A stretch of 64,000 nt of DNA. It comes from Zarea fungicola (lineage: Eukaryota > Ascomycota > Sordariomycetes > Hypocreales > Cordycipitaceae). The stretch's first letter is position 1. Each line of letters starts with the position of its first letter. Location of the stretch: positions 50,514 to 114,513 of the forward strand of contig FWCC01000377.1 in assembly GCA_900169235.1 (NCBI GenBank), in the 5' to 3' direction. The position numbers and the translations under genes are program-made. Below the pieces are notes generated by a model. The model saw only the letters and a program-made list of their open reading frames with translations. It was not told the DNA's origin and searched no databases. Positions 1 through 11,718 of the stretch are shown piece after piece.

Positions 1-1043
1 GGTCAGCTTTTGGCTCATCTGGAACCAGGAACTGGCTTTTTGAAGCGTGACATGAATATCCGTACTCTGCATCAGGCAGATGTGATTTGGCACAAAATTT
101 GTCTTTAATGGAGATGGCAGAATATTCCTCTTGTTGGAAGCCCAGGTTGATTTCACATGAGTAATTTCTCTCTATTCTGTAATACTGGCTGTAGAAGGAC
201 GGCTTTGATACACGTGGCCAACAGAGAAGAGAATGGCCAGAGGTGCTACGAGACCCCCACTGGAATATGTACGTGATGCTGCCGATGGGCCACTGACAGG
301 CTAGCCTGCAACCGAATGTGTGGCGGCATATGTTGGAGAACAATGGCTTCAGAGTCCAGCCTCTCATTTTAGTGGCTCTCAAGTGCAGTGGCTCTACACA
401 TCCATGAACCCTCTCTGCAAAAAGAGAAAAAAAGAAGATGAAAAGAATATCACGCAATATAAAGTGAGATATCAATTCATTGACACCACAAAATGGATGC
501 ACTGCGCAATGGTACCATTTTGTTGAGACTTCACTCATCATAACTCATACCTTGCATAGTAAGCTGTATTGGGACACGGGTTTCGAAAGCTTTCCACTGT
601 ACTCCTTCCACGGTAACCGGGCCACTGTAACACCGGTGGGGAGTCACTTTTAGCGCCTGGGCCAGCACTAACAGCTGTGCCTGTGCAGCACGCAGTCACC
701 ACGGTAGTCCAACTGGCAGTGAGGAGCCGCTTCACCAAAGTATCCACCACGGCCTGGTTGGAGTTCTGGCCAACCCCCGCATAAATTGTAGGGTCCTCAA
801 ATCAACGTGTCCTTTATGTCGGGGTAGCTTCCTTCATCTAGAGCCGTAACCTCTTCAGTTATCCGCATCTTCACTCTCTTCCCCTTCCTCTACCCAACCG
901 CACTCTCGGTATTTCTTCACCTTTGAGCGCTGGGACGGCATTGGTATTTCCTCAACCCATCTGCCAATTTCTCTTGTTTCCTTCTCCCCCTGCATCCTGT
1001 TGCCCTCTGTTTAATTGGCTTCTGTGATCCCTCGTTGGCCATC
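1..1043. other. Spacer and calnexin promoter region
   Basis: No gene is supported here; the open frames are short and unlike known proteins. From about 865 to 1010 the plus strand is rich in C and T, with tracts such as ttccccttcctc, a common layout just upstream of fungal start codons. The first several hundred bases may hold the end of a gene lying outside the window, but nothing recognisable shows it. Confidence 0.5.
803..813 (+). promoter_or_regulatory. Possible unfolded-protein-response element upstream of calnexin
   Basis: The sequence caacgtgtcct lies about 230 bp upstream of the calnexin ATG. From memory, the fungal HAC1 site is CAN(G/A)NTG(T/G)CCT; this matches 10 of 11 positions, with C in place of G/A at position 4. 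Calnexin genes are usual targets of the unfolded protein response, so a site here would make sense. A one-mismatch 11-mer can arise by chance, so this is a suggestion only. Confidence 0.25.
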
Positions 1044-2985
1044 ATGAAGTTCAACACTGTTGCTGCTGCCATGTCGGCGGCCATGCTCGCCGGCGTCGCT
1101 CACGCTGAGGAGCCCGAGGCCTCCCCGGTTGCTGTCGAGCTCCCCACCTTTACTGTGAGTGCCCTTTTTCGTCGATTGTAATGGCATCGACTCTACCGTG
1201 GTACCAACGCGATCACTGCCAAGCAACCTCACCACACCATCGAATTTCCGCTGACCAATTTTCTCTTTTGTATAGCCCACTACCCTCAAGGCGGGGTTCC
1301 TTGAACAGTTCACCGATGACTGGGAGAAGCGCTGGAAGCCTTCTACAGCCAAGAAGGACATGGCCGGCTCCGACAAGGACAAGGAGGAGGAGGAGTGGGC
1401 ATATGTTGGCCAGTGGGCTGTTGAGGAGCCTACCGTCTACAAGGGCGAGGAGGGCTCCAAGGGTCTTGTTGTCAAGAACCCTGCCGCTCACCACGCCATT
1501 TCGGCCAAGTTCCCCAAGAAGATTGACAACAAGGGCAAGACTCTTGTTGTTCAGTACGAGGTCAAGCTGCAGAGTAAGTCTATGCTCCTCAATTCGCAAC
1601 TGCACCGGTACCAGGGTTTTGGGCCAAGGCTAACATCATCTCTTTCCAGAGGGCCTCGAGTGCGGTGGTGCCTACATGAAGCTCCTTCGTGACAACAAGG
1701 CTCTTCACCAAGAGGAGTTCAGCAATGCTACCCCCTATGTCATCATGTTCGGTCCCGACAAGTGCGGCCACACCAACAAGGTGCACTTCATCTTCAACCA
1801 CAAGAACCCCAAGACTGGAGAGTACGAGGAGAAGCACCTCAACTCCCCCCCCTCGGCCAAGATTGTCAAGACCACTGAGCTTTACACCTTGATCGTGCAC
1901 CCCAACAACACCTACGCCATCCGTCAGAATGGTGAGGAGGTCAAGACTGGTTCTCTCCTCGAGGACTTCACTCCCTCCGTCAACCCCCCCGCTGAGATTG
2001 ACGACGCCAAGGACACCAAGCCCGAGGACTGGGTTGACCAGGCCCGCATCCCCGACCCCGAGGCTACCAAGCCCGAGGACTGGGACGAGGACGCTCCTTT
2101 CGAGATTGTCGACGAGGAGGCCACCAAGCCTGAGGACTGGCTCGAGGCTGAGCCTCTTACTGTGGCTGACCCCGAGGCTCAGAAGCCCGAGGACTGGGAT
2201 GATGAGGAGGATGGTGACTGGGTCGCCCCTACCGTCCCTAACCCCAAGTGCGCTGATGTCTCTGGCTGTGGTCCCTGGACGAAGCCCATGACGAAGAACC
2301 CCGACTATAAGGGCAAGTGGAGCGCACCTTATGTTGACAACCCTGCCTACAAGGGACCCTGGGCTCCTCGCAAGATCAAGAACCCCGCCTACTTCGAGGA
2401 CAAGACCCCTGCTAACTTTGAGCCTATGGGTGCTGTAAGTTTATGCAATGTCTCCTCGTGGTGGCACAAACATGTTACTAACTGACGCGTTTTTAGATTG
2501 GCTTCGAGATCTGGACCATGCAGAGCGATATCCTCTTTGACAACATCTACATTGGCCACTCCATTGCCGACGCCGAGAAGCTTGCCGCTGAGACCTGGGC
2601 GCCCAAGCACGCTGCTGAGCAGGCTCTCCTCGAGGCTGACCAGCCCAAGCCTGAGGAGCCCGAGTCGCCCAGTGACCTCAAGTTCCTCGACGACCCTGTC
2701 CTCTACGTCCGCGAGAAGGTTGACCTGTTCATTACCATTGCTCAGCGCGACCCCATTGAGGCTATCAAGTTCGTTCCCGAGGTTGCTGGCGGCATCGGCG
2801 CTATCCTCATCTCTCTGATTGCTCTCATTGTCGCCCTTGCTGGCTCCGGCCCCGCTCCCCCGGCTCCCGCCAAAAAGGCCGCTGCTACCGGTGGCAAGAA
2901 GGAGAAGGCTTCCGAGGCCACCACCACCGGCGCTGAGAAGGCCAAGGGCGATGCCACTAAGCGCACCACTCGCAGCCAGAACTAG
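1044..2985 (+). CDS. clxA: Calnexin, ER membrane lectin chaperone
   Basis: Four exons: 1044-1154, 1276-1573, 1650-2434, 2497-2985, with introns starting GTGAGT, GTAAGT and GTAAGT; 560 residues in all, usual for fungal calnexin. It binds monoglucosylated N-glycans on new glycoproteins in the ER and helps them fold. The start [21 protein letters not shown] is a signal peptide. The lectin core has the family motif [11 protein letters not shown], split by intron 2. The Pro-rich arm shows four KPEDW repeats (about residues 260-325), then GxWxxPxxxNPxYKGxW repeats (about 335-385). A single membrane segment ([14 protein letters not shown], about 494-515) is followed by a Lys-rich cytosolic tail ending TRSQN. 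All exon phases fit. The identification is firm. Confidence 0.97.
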
Positions 2986-4052
2986 AGTGCTATTGTATAT
3001 CCGGGAACGAGGGCGAGGCGTAGCGGATGAGAGACGGCGAGGCAGAATACCAAAAATGAAATTACTTGTGATTATAGCTGAAATTTGAGATGAAGCCAGA
3101 TGTGTACTTTTTCTACGATGCAATGTTATATGCCGATGCAAAAATGGCTAGAGCTGTACGGGGGAGTATTGAGTACTGGGCGTACCAATTTGGGCGTCTG
3201 CAAAATCGAGAGAAGAATGCATGAGATATTTTATACTATGATTACATTTTCGATTGGTGATATGATGGTGCGTGAGGGTTATGGGGTTGGTTGTTGTATA
3301 GATTGCGGTTCCGCTTGTGCCACTGTATCTGATCTGTTTTGATAGGCGCCCTCTTGCCCCAGGACAGATGGAGGACGCCCTCCTGGGTTGTGCCTATTTC
3401 TTCTAATCTTTTTTAGCATATTTACTGATAATTTAGAGCAGACGCGCCCTCTTGCTCTGGAGCAGACATCCACAAGACCACGGGCTAGTCAGAGTGGCTC
3501 ATGGGTATTGGCTCGTTGATAGCACCGTGGCCCTGTACCACTAATAAGAGTCGTATCCGGTAGCGGAGACTGCTGTGGCGAGACTCCTCCAGACCAGCAA
3601 GGCCATGCATGGCAAGCCCACAGGAACTTTGGCCGTCGGCATTCGCGGAAGCCGGCGGCCTAGTGAAGGAGACCCCAAACGGTCTAAAAAATTTGGTACC
3701 AAGGTCTACCTACACAGGTCGCAAAGCTGCAGAGCGTAATCAAGGTCCCCCAGAGAATGGGCTCGGGTGAAGGGCTGCAGGCCCACAAATCAGTCCTTCG
3801 CTGCCCCGACTTGACCGACCGTAACCGCGCCTTCTGGTAACTTACAACCGTTCCCCACGTAATAGCAACCTGGAGAGGACAAGAGACATTCGCCCCAAAT
3901 AATAAAAAGAGCCGTCTGGGTCCCCGTCCTGCCCAGTCTCTCTTTTTCCCTCTCTTTTAAAGTAGTACGTCTGTTTTCATATTTTTTATCCCATCACATC
4001 TCTTCCCATCTCCGCTGACGATTGGATCCCGGTCGTCTCCGTTGTTGTGAAG
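2986..4052. other. Spacer between calnexin and MMSDH genes
   Basis: No gene seen. The calnexin 3' region comes first. At 3346 and 3446 lie two copies of the 12-mer gcgccctcttgc, discussed as a dispersed motif in the findings. The end of the stretch (about 3930-4010) is a pyrimidine-rich promoter tract (ctctctttttccctctctttt) ahead of the next gene. Confidence 0.5.
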
Positions 4053-5871
4053 ATGCGTCGGCTCATTACTCGCAGCGTCTCTGTCAGCGCTGCTGCCCGT
4101 ACACCAGCTTCATCTGCTGCTCCTCGTTCCTCGCTCGCCGCCATGTCGTCGTCGTCGCCGTCGTTGTCCAAGAGCAGCATTGCTGATGTGGCCGCGCGGA
4201 GAATCCATGCCACGGCCCAGCAGATGCGCCCTGCTGCTGCCAATGCTCTGGCTTCAACCGCCACCAGCTACCCCACGACCCACGACAAGATCCAGTCTGT
4301 CGAGAACACGCCGTACTTTATCGACAACAAGTTTGTCCAGTCCAAGGCGGCTACCTTTATCGACTTGCCCGATCCCGCCACCAATAATCTCGTCACCCGC
4401 GTGCCCCAGATGACCGACGAGGAGATGAAGGCTGCCGTCGCCAGTGCGCAAAAGGCCTTTGAGTCCTGGCGCAACACCTCAGTCCTCGCCCGCCAGGCTA
4501 TCATGTTCAAATTTGTGGCTCTCATCCGCGAGAACTGGGACCGTCTGGCTGCCAGCATCACCCTTGAGCAGGGCAAGACCTTTGCTGATGCCAAGGGTGA
4601 CGTCCTCCGTGGTCTGCAGGTTGCTGAGGCTGCTTGTGCCGCCCCCGAGCTCCTCAAGGGCGAGGTCCTCGAGGTTGCCAAGGACATGGAGACGAGAACC
4701 TACCGGGAGCCATTGGGCGTCGTTGCCGCCATCTGCCCCTTTAGTAAGTGCTTCTTGACTGATGCAAAAACAATTAAATTTCCCTCTTTTTACTTACACG
4801 CAAAAAAAAAAACTAGACTTCCCTGCCATGATTCCTCTTTGGTGCATTCCCATGGCCACCATTACTGGCAACACCCTGATTCTCAAGCCCTCTGAGCGTG
4901 ATCCCGGCGCCGCCATGATCCTCGCTGAGCTGGTCCAGAAGGCTGGCTTCCCCGAGGGTGTCGTCAACGTTATCCATGGTGCCCACAAGACTGTCGACTT
5001 TATCCTGGACGAACCCGCCATTAAGGCCATCAGCTTCGTCGGTGGCAACAAGGCCGGCGAGTACATCTTCACCCGCGGCTCCGCCAACGGCAAGCGTGTC
5101 CAGGCCAATCTGGGCGCCAAGAACCACGCCGCTGTCCTGCCCGACTGCAACAAGAACCACTTCATCAACAGCGTCGTTGGTGCCGCCTTTGGTGCCGCCG
5201 GCCAGCGCTGCATGGCCCTGAGCACCCTCGTCATGGTCGGTGAGACCAAGGAGTGGCTGTCTGAGGTTGCCGACGCTGCCAAGGCTCTCAAGGTCGACGG
5301 CGGCTTCGAGGCTGGAGCCGATCTCGGCCCCGTCATCTCCCCCTACAGCAAGGAGCGCATCGAGAAGCTGATTGAGAGCGCTGAGAAGGAGGGTGCCACC
5401 ATCTTGCTCGACGGTCGCGGCTTCAAGCCCGCCAAGTACCCCAACGGCAACTTCATTGGCCCCACCATCATCTCCAACGTCACGCCCGACATGACTTGCT
5501 ACAAGGAGGAGATCTTTGGCCCCGTCCTGGTCTGCCTGAATGTCGAGACAATGGATGATGCCATTGCGCTGATTAACAAGAACGAGTACGGTAACGGTGT
5601 CGCCATCTTCACCAAGTCTGGCCCCACCGCGGAGACGTTCCGTCGCAACATTGAGGCTGGTCAGGTTGGTATCAATGTGCCAATTCCCGTCCCGCTGCCC
5701 ATGTTCTCCTTCACCGGAAACAAGAAGAGCATTGCCGGAGGTGGTGCTAGCACTTTCTACGGAAAGCCTGGTATCAACTTCTACACGCAGCTCAAGACTG
5801 TAACTGCACTGTGGCAGAGCGCTGATGCTGTCTCCAAGAAGGCGACAGTTGCCATGCCTACTCTGCAGTAA
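4053..5871 (+). CDS. Methylmalonate-semialdehyde dehydrogenase (acylating), mitochondrial
   Basis: Two exons, 4053-4743 and 4817-5871, with a GTAAGT...CTAG intron; 581 residues. It belongs to aldehyde dehydrogenase family 6, which converts methylmalonate or malonate semialdehyde plus CoA and NAD+ to propionyl- or acetyl-CoA in valine and pyrimidine breakdown. The first ~65 residues, rich in Arg, Ser and Ala, look like a mitochondrial presequence. Joining the exons restores the family motif [12 protein letters not shown]. The catalytic Cys is in GQRCMALS (about Cys362). The C-terminal block [15 protein letters not shown] is typical of this family and unlike other ALDHs. The ATG at 4053 is preferred over an in-frame GTG two codons upstream. 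The identification is firm; mitochondrial location is inferred. Confidence 0.96.
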
Positions 5872-7131
5872 ATTGGACTGGGAAAAGGAGAAAGGAAATA
5901 ATAAAAAAAGTTGTTACTTTTTTTTTGTGAAATTTATTTTTATGGCGAACTCTAGGATTGATTACGTAGCATATAATGTCTACCAGATGAAATAATAATT
6001 TTCAAGTTTTGGAAAGCAATTGAGACGCTTTGAACAATTTTCGAGTGATCTATAGGTCCGTCCTCGATGTTAGCCTCGCGATGATGGTCCATCTGCAACG
6101 AAAAACTTTATAAGCTTGTCGAGGCAACTTGCGAGATATTTTGATTTTGCGCCCTATGTATTTGCCCAGAACGAACGCCCTCTACTGCTGGACTTACAGC
6201 CCCGGTCAGTAGCCTCGATTGGATGGGCCGCAGCCCACAATGTATTAATAGAAGCCTAGGTTTTATGCTGTGGCCAGTGCGTCCATTATCAGTCGATCCC
6301 TTTGAATCTATTAAATTGCACCAAACAAGATTGTCTTTGTGTGATGGCTTTCCGCAGTCCGGTGCTCTTTTTCTAGTGCGAGCCGCTTTCGGCTGCTAAT
6401 TACGGCTGATGATAGTTGCGTAATACGCTGCCAATGTCAAAAAAAAAAAAACAAAGGCAAAGAACGCGTCTCAGGATGAGAGAGAACCAAAGTTAAGCTC
6501 AGTAAACCACCTGTTTGCTTTAAACTTGTGGTGTGACCGTCTCAGCTTAGAAAAGGTTGATAAAGCCTTCTAAGGAGGAGACGCGACAATAACCATCTGG
6601 AACGCTGTTTACCAGCCCCCCCGCTTGTAGGACCTGTTAATTATTTAAGATTAACTTTCTCTCGAATTTGTAATCTAAATAATAAATTGGCTATTTTCAT
6701 GTAATTTTAAAACCTGATTGTGGCTCGTTCCTTCCGTCATTGTAGCGCTGGTAGTTCTTTCCATGCTGTGATGGACAGTACGATCGCTCTTCAGGGTTAG
6801 GGAAACAATGTCTACCTCGATATAAATAAACCAAGATCTTCTCCCATAGCAAGAAGTCAGGCTACAAAGATTTACACCCCAACACAAAATATCAGACGGC
6901 TTCGAGCAATTCCTTGGCCTTTTCAGCTGCTACGCTCCAGCGTCACGCCAGCTCCACGACAGTCCACTATAGACCGCGCTAATCTAGATTGCCGAGAGGA
7001 TGCTTCTGTCATCATAGTTATACCTGCCGAGAAACACGGTCTCATTTTAAGTACCGAGAACGCGTGGCATCGCAACCACCCCATACAAATGCCACAAGAC
7101 AGTACTCCGTAGAGGCGGCGGTTGGGATACC
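5872..7131. other. AT-rich spacer
   Basis: No gene seen. It holds the 3' region of the dehydrogenase gene (A- and T-rich around 5895-5945), an A12 run near 6440, and the upstream region of the F-box gene. A short sequence at 6171 (cgaacgccctctactgctgg) resembles the motif repeated at 3346 and 3446. Confidence 0.45.
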
Positions 7132-9246
7132 ATGGAACTAGCGAGCTTACCGTATACCATATTTTTGGAAATCTTTATATATCTTTCTCCGCACGAGGCC
7201 GTTGCAGCCCGCCGTGTTTCTCGCAGTCTTCGTGCGGCCCTGATCCAAAACCCGCTCTCCATCAGCTTACTCCAGCTGCACTTTCCGCGTGCCCGTGAAG
7301 CTCGCGATTTCCGTCGCTTCTTTCAAACAGAATTCAGAGGTGGCGATGGTGAACCCATTGCTTTACTGCGGCAATATGAAGAGATTAACTGGGCTGCCGT
7401 CTTTGCCACCGTCGCCCGCCGTTACCATTACCTTGGCACGGCGACGCCGCGTACTACGATCACGGTGCCTGTGAGCCACGACTCTAGGTGGCTGCGGCCC
7501 CAATTACCCTGGAATCGCTGCCTGGATTTAATCCGCGAGACGGCTTTTTGCCGCCCAGACCCCGTCTGGACCTGTGATGTTCCCGCGGGCGTCGTGGTGT
7601 ACCCGGTAGACGGGCGGCAGTACATGCTTCGAGATGTACATAGTGGCCGGACCTGGGCCTTGCCGTTTGATACGTCGCACAAGTATGTGCAGCGCGTACG
7701 GTTGCGCCATGGGATCCTCATTTTTGAGTGGCATGAGGACAAGCCTTGCGATTACGCCTACTCCTCAGACGAGTCGGGAAGCGAGAAGATGCTCTTGATG
7801 CATTATGCCACGGCGTATGATGTCAAGAGACGGAATGAGAACCGCGGTCCTGGTGGCGAGGAAGACTATTTTTGGCAACACTGTAGAAACAAAACCAATG
7901 AAGATGATGACATAGAAGAAGAAGATGATGATGCGAGGAAAAGCAAATGGGATATTACATTTCGCGCCACGTGGAAGATTCACCCTACAGGCCTCTTGTT
8001 TGATACGCGCTACTTCTCTACACACAATGCTTCGCACTACGCGGTTTACATCTGGCAGCCAAACAGCACCCCGGTCTTGAGTATCCCTATGCCCGCCGCC
8101 TCGGAGCCGACGGAAATCTTCTGGATATGGGACCTTGGTGAACCACAACAGGAAGAACCATTGGCCGACGAAGCGACTGTGACCAAAGAAGTGAGGCAAA
8201 CTGTTGTCCACGCTGCAAGAACAGCAGATTCATCACGCCGCGAGGACAAGGGACCGCGCTGCATCAGTCGATTCGAATGGCATCTTCTCGATCATTGGGA
8301 CGTCCGCCAAGGTCATCGACCGACCATACAGTGCCTGCGTCTCGACGACTGCACCCGGGACGCCAAGACAGGTGCCGCCACGGGCCACGTCTTTGTCGTT
8401 GAGGAGGAGCACCGCTGGTCAGCCGGTCGCCACGCCAGGCACAGGCGGCTAGGGCAGCATCATGTCAAGACCACAGGGATACCGCTGGGCGACGGACCCA
8501 AGCCGGTCGGGCCGCGCTGGGTGGACGAATGCGGGCAGCAGGAGCACCAAATTGGGTCGGCAACGACGGGACAGCTGCCGTTTTGCTGGCGTGGAGAGCA
8601 GTGGTGGCAGCGGCGACGTCTTCATGGCGAAGTAGAGCAAAACGGACTGCTGCAGGCTACTACTTCTTCGCTGTCGCCAATAGAAAGAAGCACCTGGCCG
8701 GGGAGGTGTCCTTGTTGGCGCCACGACGACTTTCCGTATCTGACAGTGTCTGCGGTCCACGACGTCGGGGCGGGCGTGTGGTTCAGTGCCCGACACTGCG
8801 ACGCGCTGTCGAAGAACATTGCGGCGCGGCTGAGCATCCATGGTGTTGCGCGGCCAACACGAAACCGTCGCCTTGATTGGCCACAAAAGACGACAGCGAT
8901 ATCCGGGAGCCAGTGGAGTCGCAGTAGTTCTGGTAACGATGAAAGCAGCGGCAGCAACGCTGGCGGTAGTATTAAATTAAGCGACAATATTGGGAACACG
9001 AGGAGGAGGATGAGTCGGTTGCTTTCAAAACGTAGACACGAAGACGATGATGAAGATGACTATGAAACTGCCTTTGAGGGAAAGGAGGAGGACGGGAAAG
9101 ATGGGTTTCAGGAGTCAGAACATCCCGGAATTCAGTTTGCAGACGATACTTGGGCGAGAATGCTCGCCGCTGACTACATTTGTGGTGAGGAGCGGTGGCT
9201 CATGGGGCAGGATATCGATGGGAACATAACCATCATGTATTTTTGA
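7132..9246 (+). CDS. F-box protein of a fungal-specific family
   Basis: Single exon, 704 residues. The N-terminus (about residues 4-45, LPYTIFLEIFIYLSPHEAVAARRVSRSLR) fits an F-box, which binds Skp1 in SCF ubiquitin ligases. There is no WD40 or LRR substrate domain. The rest carries blocks I recognise from large fungal F-box families: GIPLGDGPKPVGPRW, PCWRHDDFPYLTVS, GVWFSARHC and a C-terminal CGEERWLMGQDIDG. Two acidic low-complexity stretches sit near residues 260-268 and 640-660. An alternative frame at 8529-8876 first suggested a frameshift, but conserved blocks occur in the main frame on both sides and inside that region, so the frame looks intact. Its substrate is unknown. It ends 274 bp from the convergent monooxygenase gene. 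Confidence 0.8.
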   Translation: MELASLPYTIFLEIFIYLSPHEAVAARRVSRSLRAALIQNPLSISLLQLHFPRAREARDFRRFFQTEFRGGDGEPIALLRQYEEINWAAVFATVARRYHYLGTATPRTTITVPVSHDSRWLRPQLPWNRCLDLIRETAFCRPDPVWTCDVPAGVVVYPVDGRQYMLRDVHSGRTWALPFDTSHKYVQRVRLRHGILIFEWHEDKPCDYAYSSDESGSEKMLLMHYATAYDVKRRNENRGPGGEEDYFWQHCRNKTNEDDDIEEEDDDARKSKWDITFRATWKIHPTGLLFDTRYFSTHNASHYAVYIWQPNSTPVLSIPMPAASEPTEIFWIWDLGEPQQEEPLADEATVTKEVRQTVVHAARTADSSRREDKGPRCISRFEWHLLDHWDVRQGHRPTIQCLRLDDCTRDAKTGAATGHVFVVEEEHRWSAGRHARHRRLGQHHVKTTGIPLGDGPKPVGPRWVDECGQQEHQIGSATTGQLPFCWRGEQWWQRRRLHGEVEQNGLLQATTSSLSPIERSTWPGRCPCWRHDDFPYLTVSAVHDVGAGVWFSARHCDALSKNIAARLSIHGVARPTRNRRLDWPQKTTAISGSQWSRSSSGNDESSGSNAGGSIKLSDNIGNTRRRMSRLLSKRRHEDDDEDDYETAFEGKEEDGKDGFQESEHPGIQFADDTWARMLAADYICGEERWLMGQDIDGNITIMYF

Positions 9247-9520
9247 TCAAAACGGCTCTTTGCCAAAAGAAAAAAAAGAGAACAAGGTATATATATCTAT
9301 GTATATTTATGCGCGAGCGATTGTAATCAAACCCGTAAAAACCCAACTGTTTGTCTTATAGCGAAAGAATTCTATATATGTTTTCATCAACAGCGGGGGA
9401 GAAATATCGCTGCGTAGTGCAAATAGCAATGCCAATATCGTAACCAGGACCAAACAAGAAAGAACAAATTGATGAGATGGATAGCTGTCTGGAATATCTT
9501 CCCTTGTTACACCAATCTTT

Positions 9521-11718
9521 CTATTGGGGAGAGACATCTTGCGGCAACTTGAGGAACCCGCCATAATATTCGTCCAACCACTTGGCCGCGTCGGCGCCCG
9601 AGTCATCCAGTCCAGTATCCCATCGGCCGACGGAGCCAACATAGCCATCAGGCCGCACGTTGATAATGGCCACTTCACCCGGTGCCAGGCGGCCAAGCCA
9701 CTTTTCCGTGCAGCGCACGCCGCGGGTATCCTGCTCGGGCACGTTATCCAGATACAGTGTCCAGCGGCTTTCCTGGAGTAACGGTGGGAGGTCGGACAGC
9801 TCAAATCCAGACTTGGGCATCGATGCTGCGAATGTCTTTTGTTAATTATGGAACTTTTGTGGGGGATTCTCTGAGAGCGCTGTATATCTTACTGATGAGT
9901 GAAAATGTAAACAAATCACTGGCCTTGAGATACCGCTCTGGCCGTGTATATACGTCTTCTGGGTCGATCGGTCTTGGCCGTCTTTGGTAAGACGTAGTCG
10001 CTGCCGCGGACAGGGCGTTAACAAATGACGTGCGGGACGCGACCGAGTTGCAAAACGATTCGAGAAATGTGGCCGACTGAAAGATGTCCCACGCGAAAAG
10101 GTAAATGCGGAACTGACCCATCATGGGAATGTCGAGCTGGATATCTACAGGGTTCGCGTCGATATAACGGGTCACCTTGGCCGGCGGGAGGATGCAGCCT
10201 GGAAGTGCCGCCCCGGGACACATGAATGCAGATTCTTCATGGATAGTGCAAGGCTGAGTGAGGCTGCTGGGGCCATACTCGGCGCCAATGCCCGAAATGA
10301 AACGGACATTGAAGAGAAAGTTCTTCGCCAGAGCGACAGCATCGCCATTGGCAATCTGGTTGGCGTGCTCATAGTCAAAGTTAACCAGGTCCAGTGCGAC
10401 CTTTCGGCGCTCATCCTCATAACTGGCCGTGAGTTCTCGGCGAGCAAAACCTCGTGCAGCAAGGTTAAGCTTCCATGCTAGATTCCACGAGTCGTGCATG
10501 GCCGTGTTCATGCCTTGGGCCGACTTTGGGGAGTGTGTATGGCTGGCGTCGCCGGCGAGGAAAACGGATGCCGATTCGTCACTGAAACGACTGGCTAAGC
10601 GCTGACCGACCTGGTAGCGACCGAACCATTCAATGCAGCTCCAATCAATGCTAAAGGGTGCCATGATCTTCCGTGCCTGCTCCATGACGAATGACTGACC
10701 AAGATCGTCTCCACGGGCAAGGTCTGCAAGTGCTGTTGGAGTATGGCAATCTTTGAGTTCAATATACAAGCGTGTCATATTGCGTTCGCGTGGTACAATG
10801 AGGATAGAACCATGTTGCTCCGAGTAGACGAGTGTTTTGGACCAAATGTCGGGAAAGTCGGTAATCAGTTCGCCGTCGAGGACACCCCAGATGGCAGGCT
10901 GCGAGACACCTACAGCTTCGACACCTGGCATAGCTTTGCGAACTCTAGAATGAGCGCCATCGCCTAAATTGGGCGTTAATAATTGTAACGGCGCAGTTCA
11001 GAGCAAAACTTACATCCAATCAGGAATTCAGCTAGAATTGGTTGGATTTCGTCACTACCGGCGTTTCTATAATTAACTTGGACAGAGCATTCGCCAACTT
11101 TGTTTGGAATTGGTTCGTAAGACTCAAATGAGACATTGCGCATAACTTCTTTGCCTCTTAAGCGCATATCTTGCATGAACAAGTCTTCAACCATGCCCTG
11201 ATGGGCAAGCAGGAGACATGGGTCCAATACGTCAATGACAGGCGGGTAGTGCACTTCTCGGCCCAGTCGATGTAGTTTTTCGGCTGGCGTACTGCGCCAG
11301 AACGAAATATCAAACACCTTGACTCCTCGTCGCAGCAGCGGGTCGGCTAGTCGCATTTGTCGAAAGGTTTCTATGGTTTTGGGTTGGAGGCCGTCGGCTC
11401 TATCATCACGTCAGCTGTAAGTGGTGACGTGCGTTACTGGGGAGCACCAAGTTACCTGCCAACAGTTGTGTTGCCATCTCGTTCATCAATCACTTGCACG
11501 TCTATCCCGAACCGAGCAAGGTTGCATGCAAGCATGAGACCCGCTGGACCAGCACCAACAACACAAACTTGACATTGTGGGACTGATGATCGAGGAAGCT
11601 TGAGTTTGGAGAAGGAAGTTGAGATTTCGCCGTTTGGGGAGGGTGAATGTCGGAGAATCTGTTCCTCACTGGACGTTTGGCTGGGAGACCTAACCGATTG
11701 CAAGATACCTGGTGCCAT
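9521..11718 (-). CDS. FAD-dependent aromatic hydroxylase, phenol 2-monooxygenase-like
   Basis: Four exons on the minus strand: 11718-11456, 11399-11014, 10963-9893, 9825-9521; 674 residues, usual for the family. It is a class A flavoprotein monooxygenase that hydroxylates phenolic rings with NADPH and O2. The dinucleotide-binding motif GAGPAG is at residues 55-60. Splicing restores [15 protein letters not shown] at junction 1 and the DG motif ([13 protein letters not shown]) at junction 2. The second FAD motif is [16 protein letters not shown]. The last exon supplies most of the C-terminal thioredoxin-like domain, including [17 protein letters not shown]. Without the last intron the frame stops early at 9846. 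The substrate cannot be told from sequence. There is no signal peptide, so it is probably cytosolic. Neighbours give no pathway clue. Confidence 0.93.

Noticed and set aside
4047..4052. Upstream GTG start for the methylmalonate-semialdehyde dehydrogenase
   Set aside because: A GTG start is unlikely in a fungal nuclear gene, and a good ATG lies two codons downstream.
8529..8876. Alternative frame within the F-box gene (with GYYFFAVANRKKHLAGE) suggesting a frameshift
   Set aside because: The main frame carries family blocks before, within and after this region (GIPLGDGPKPVGPRW, PCWRHDDFPYLTVS), so no frameshift is needed.
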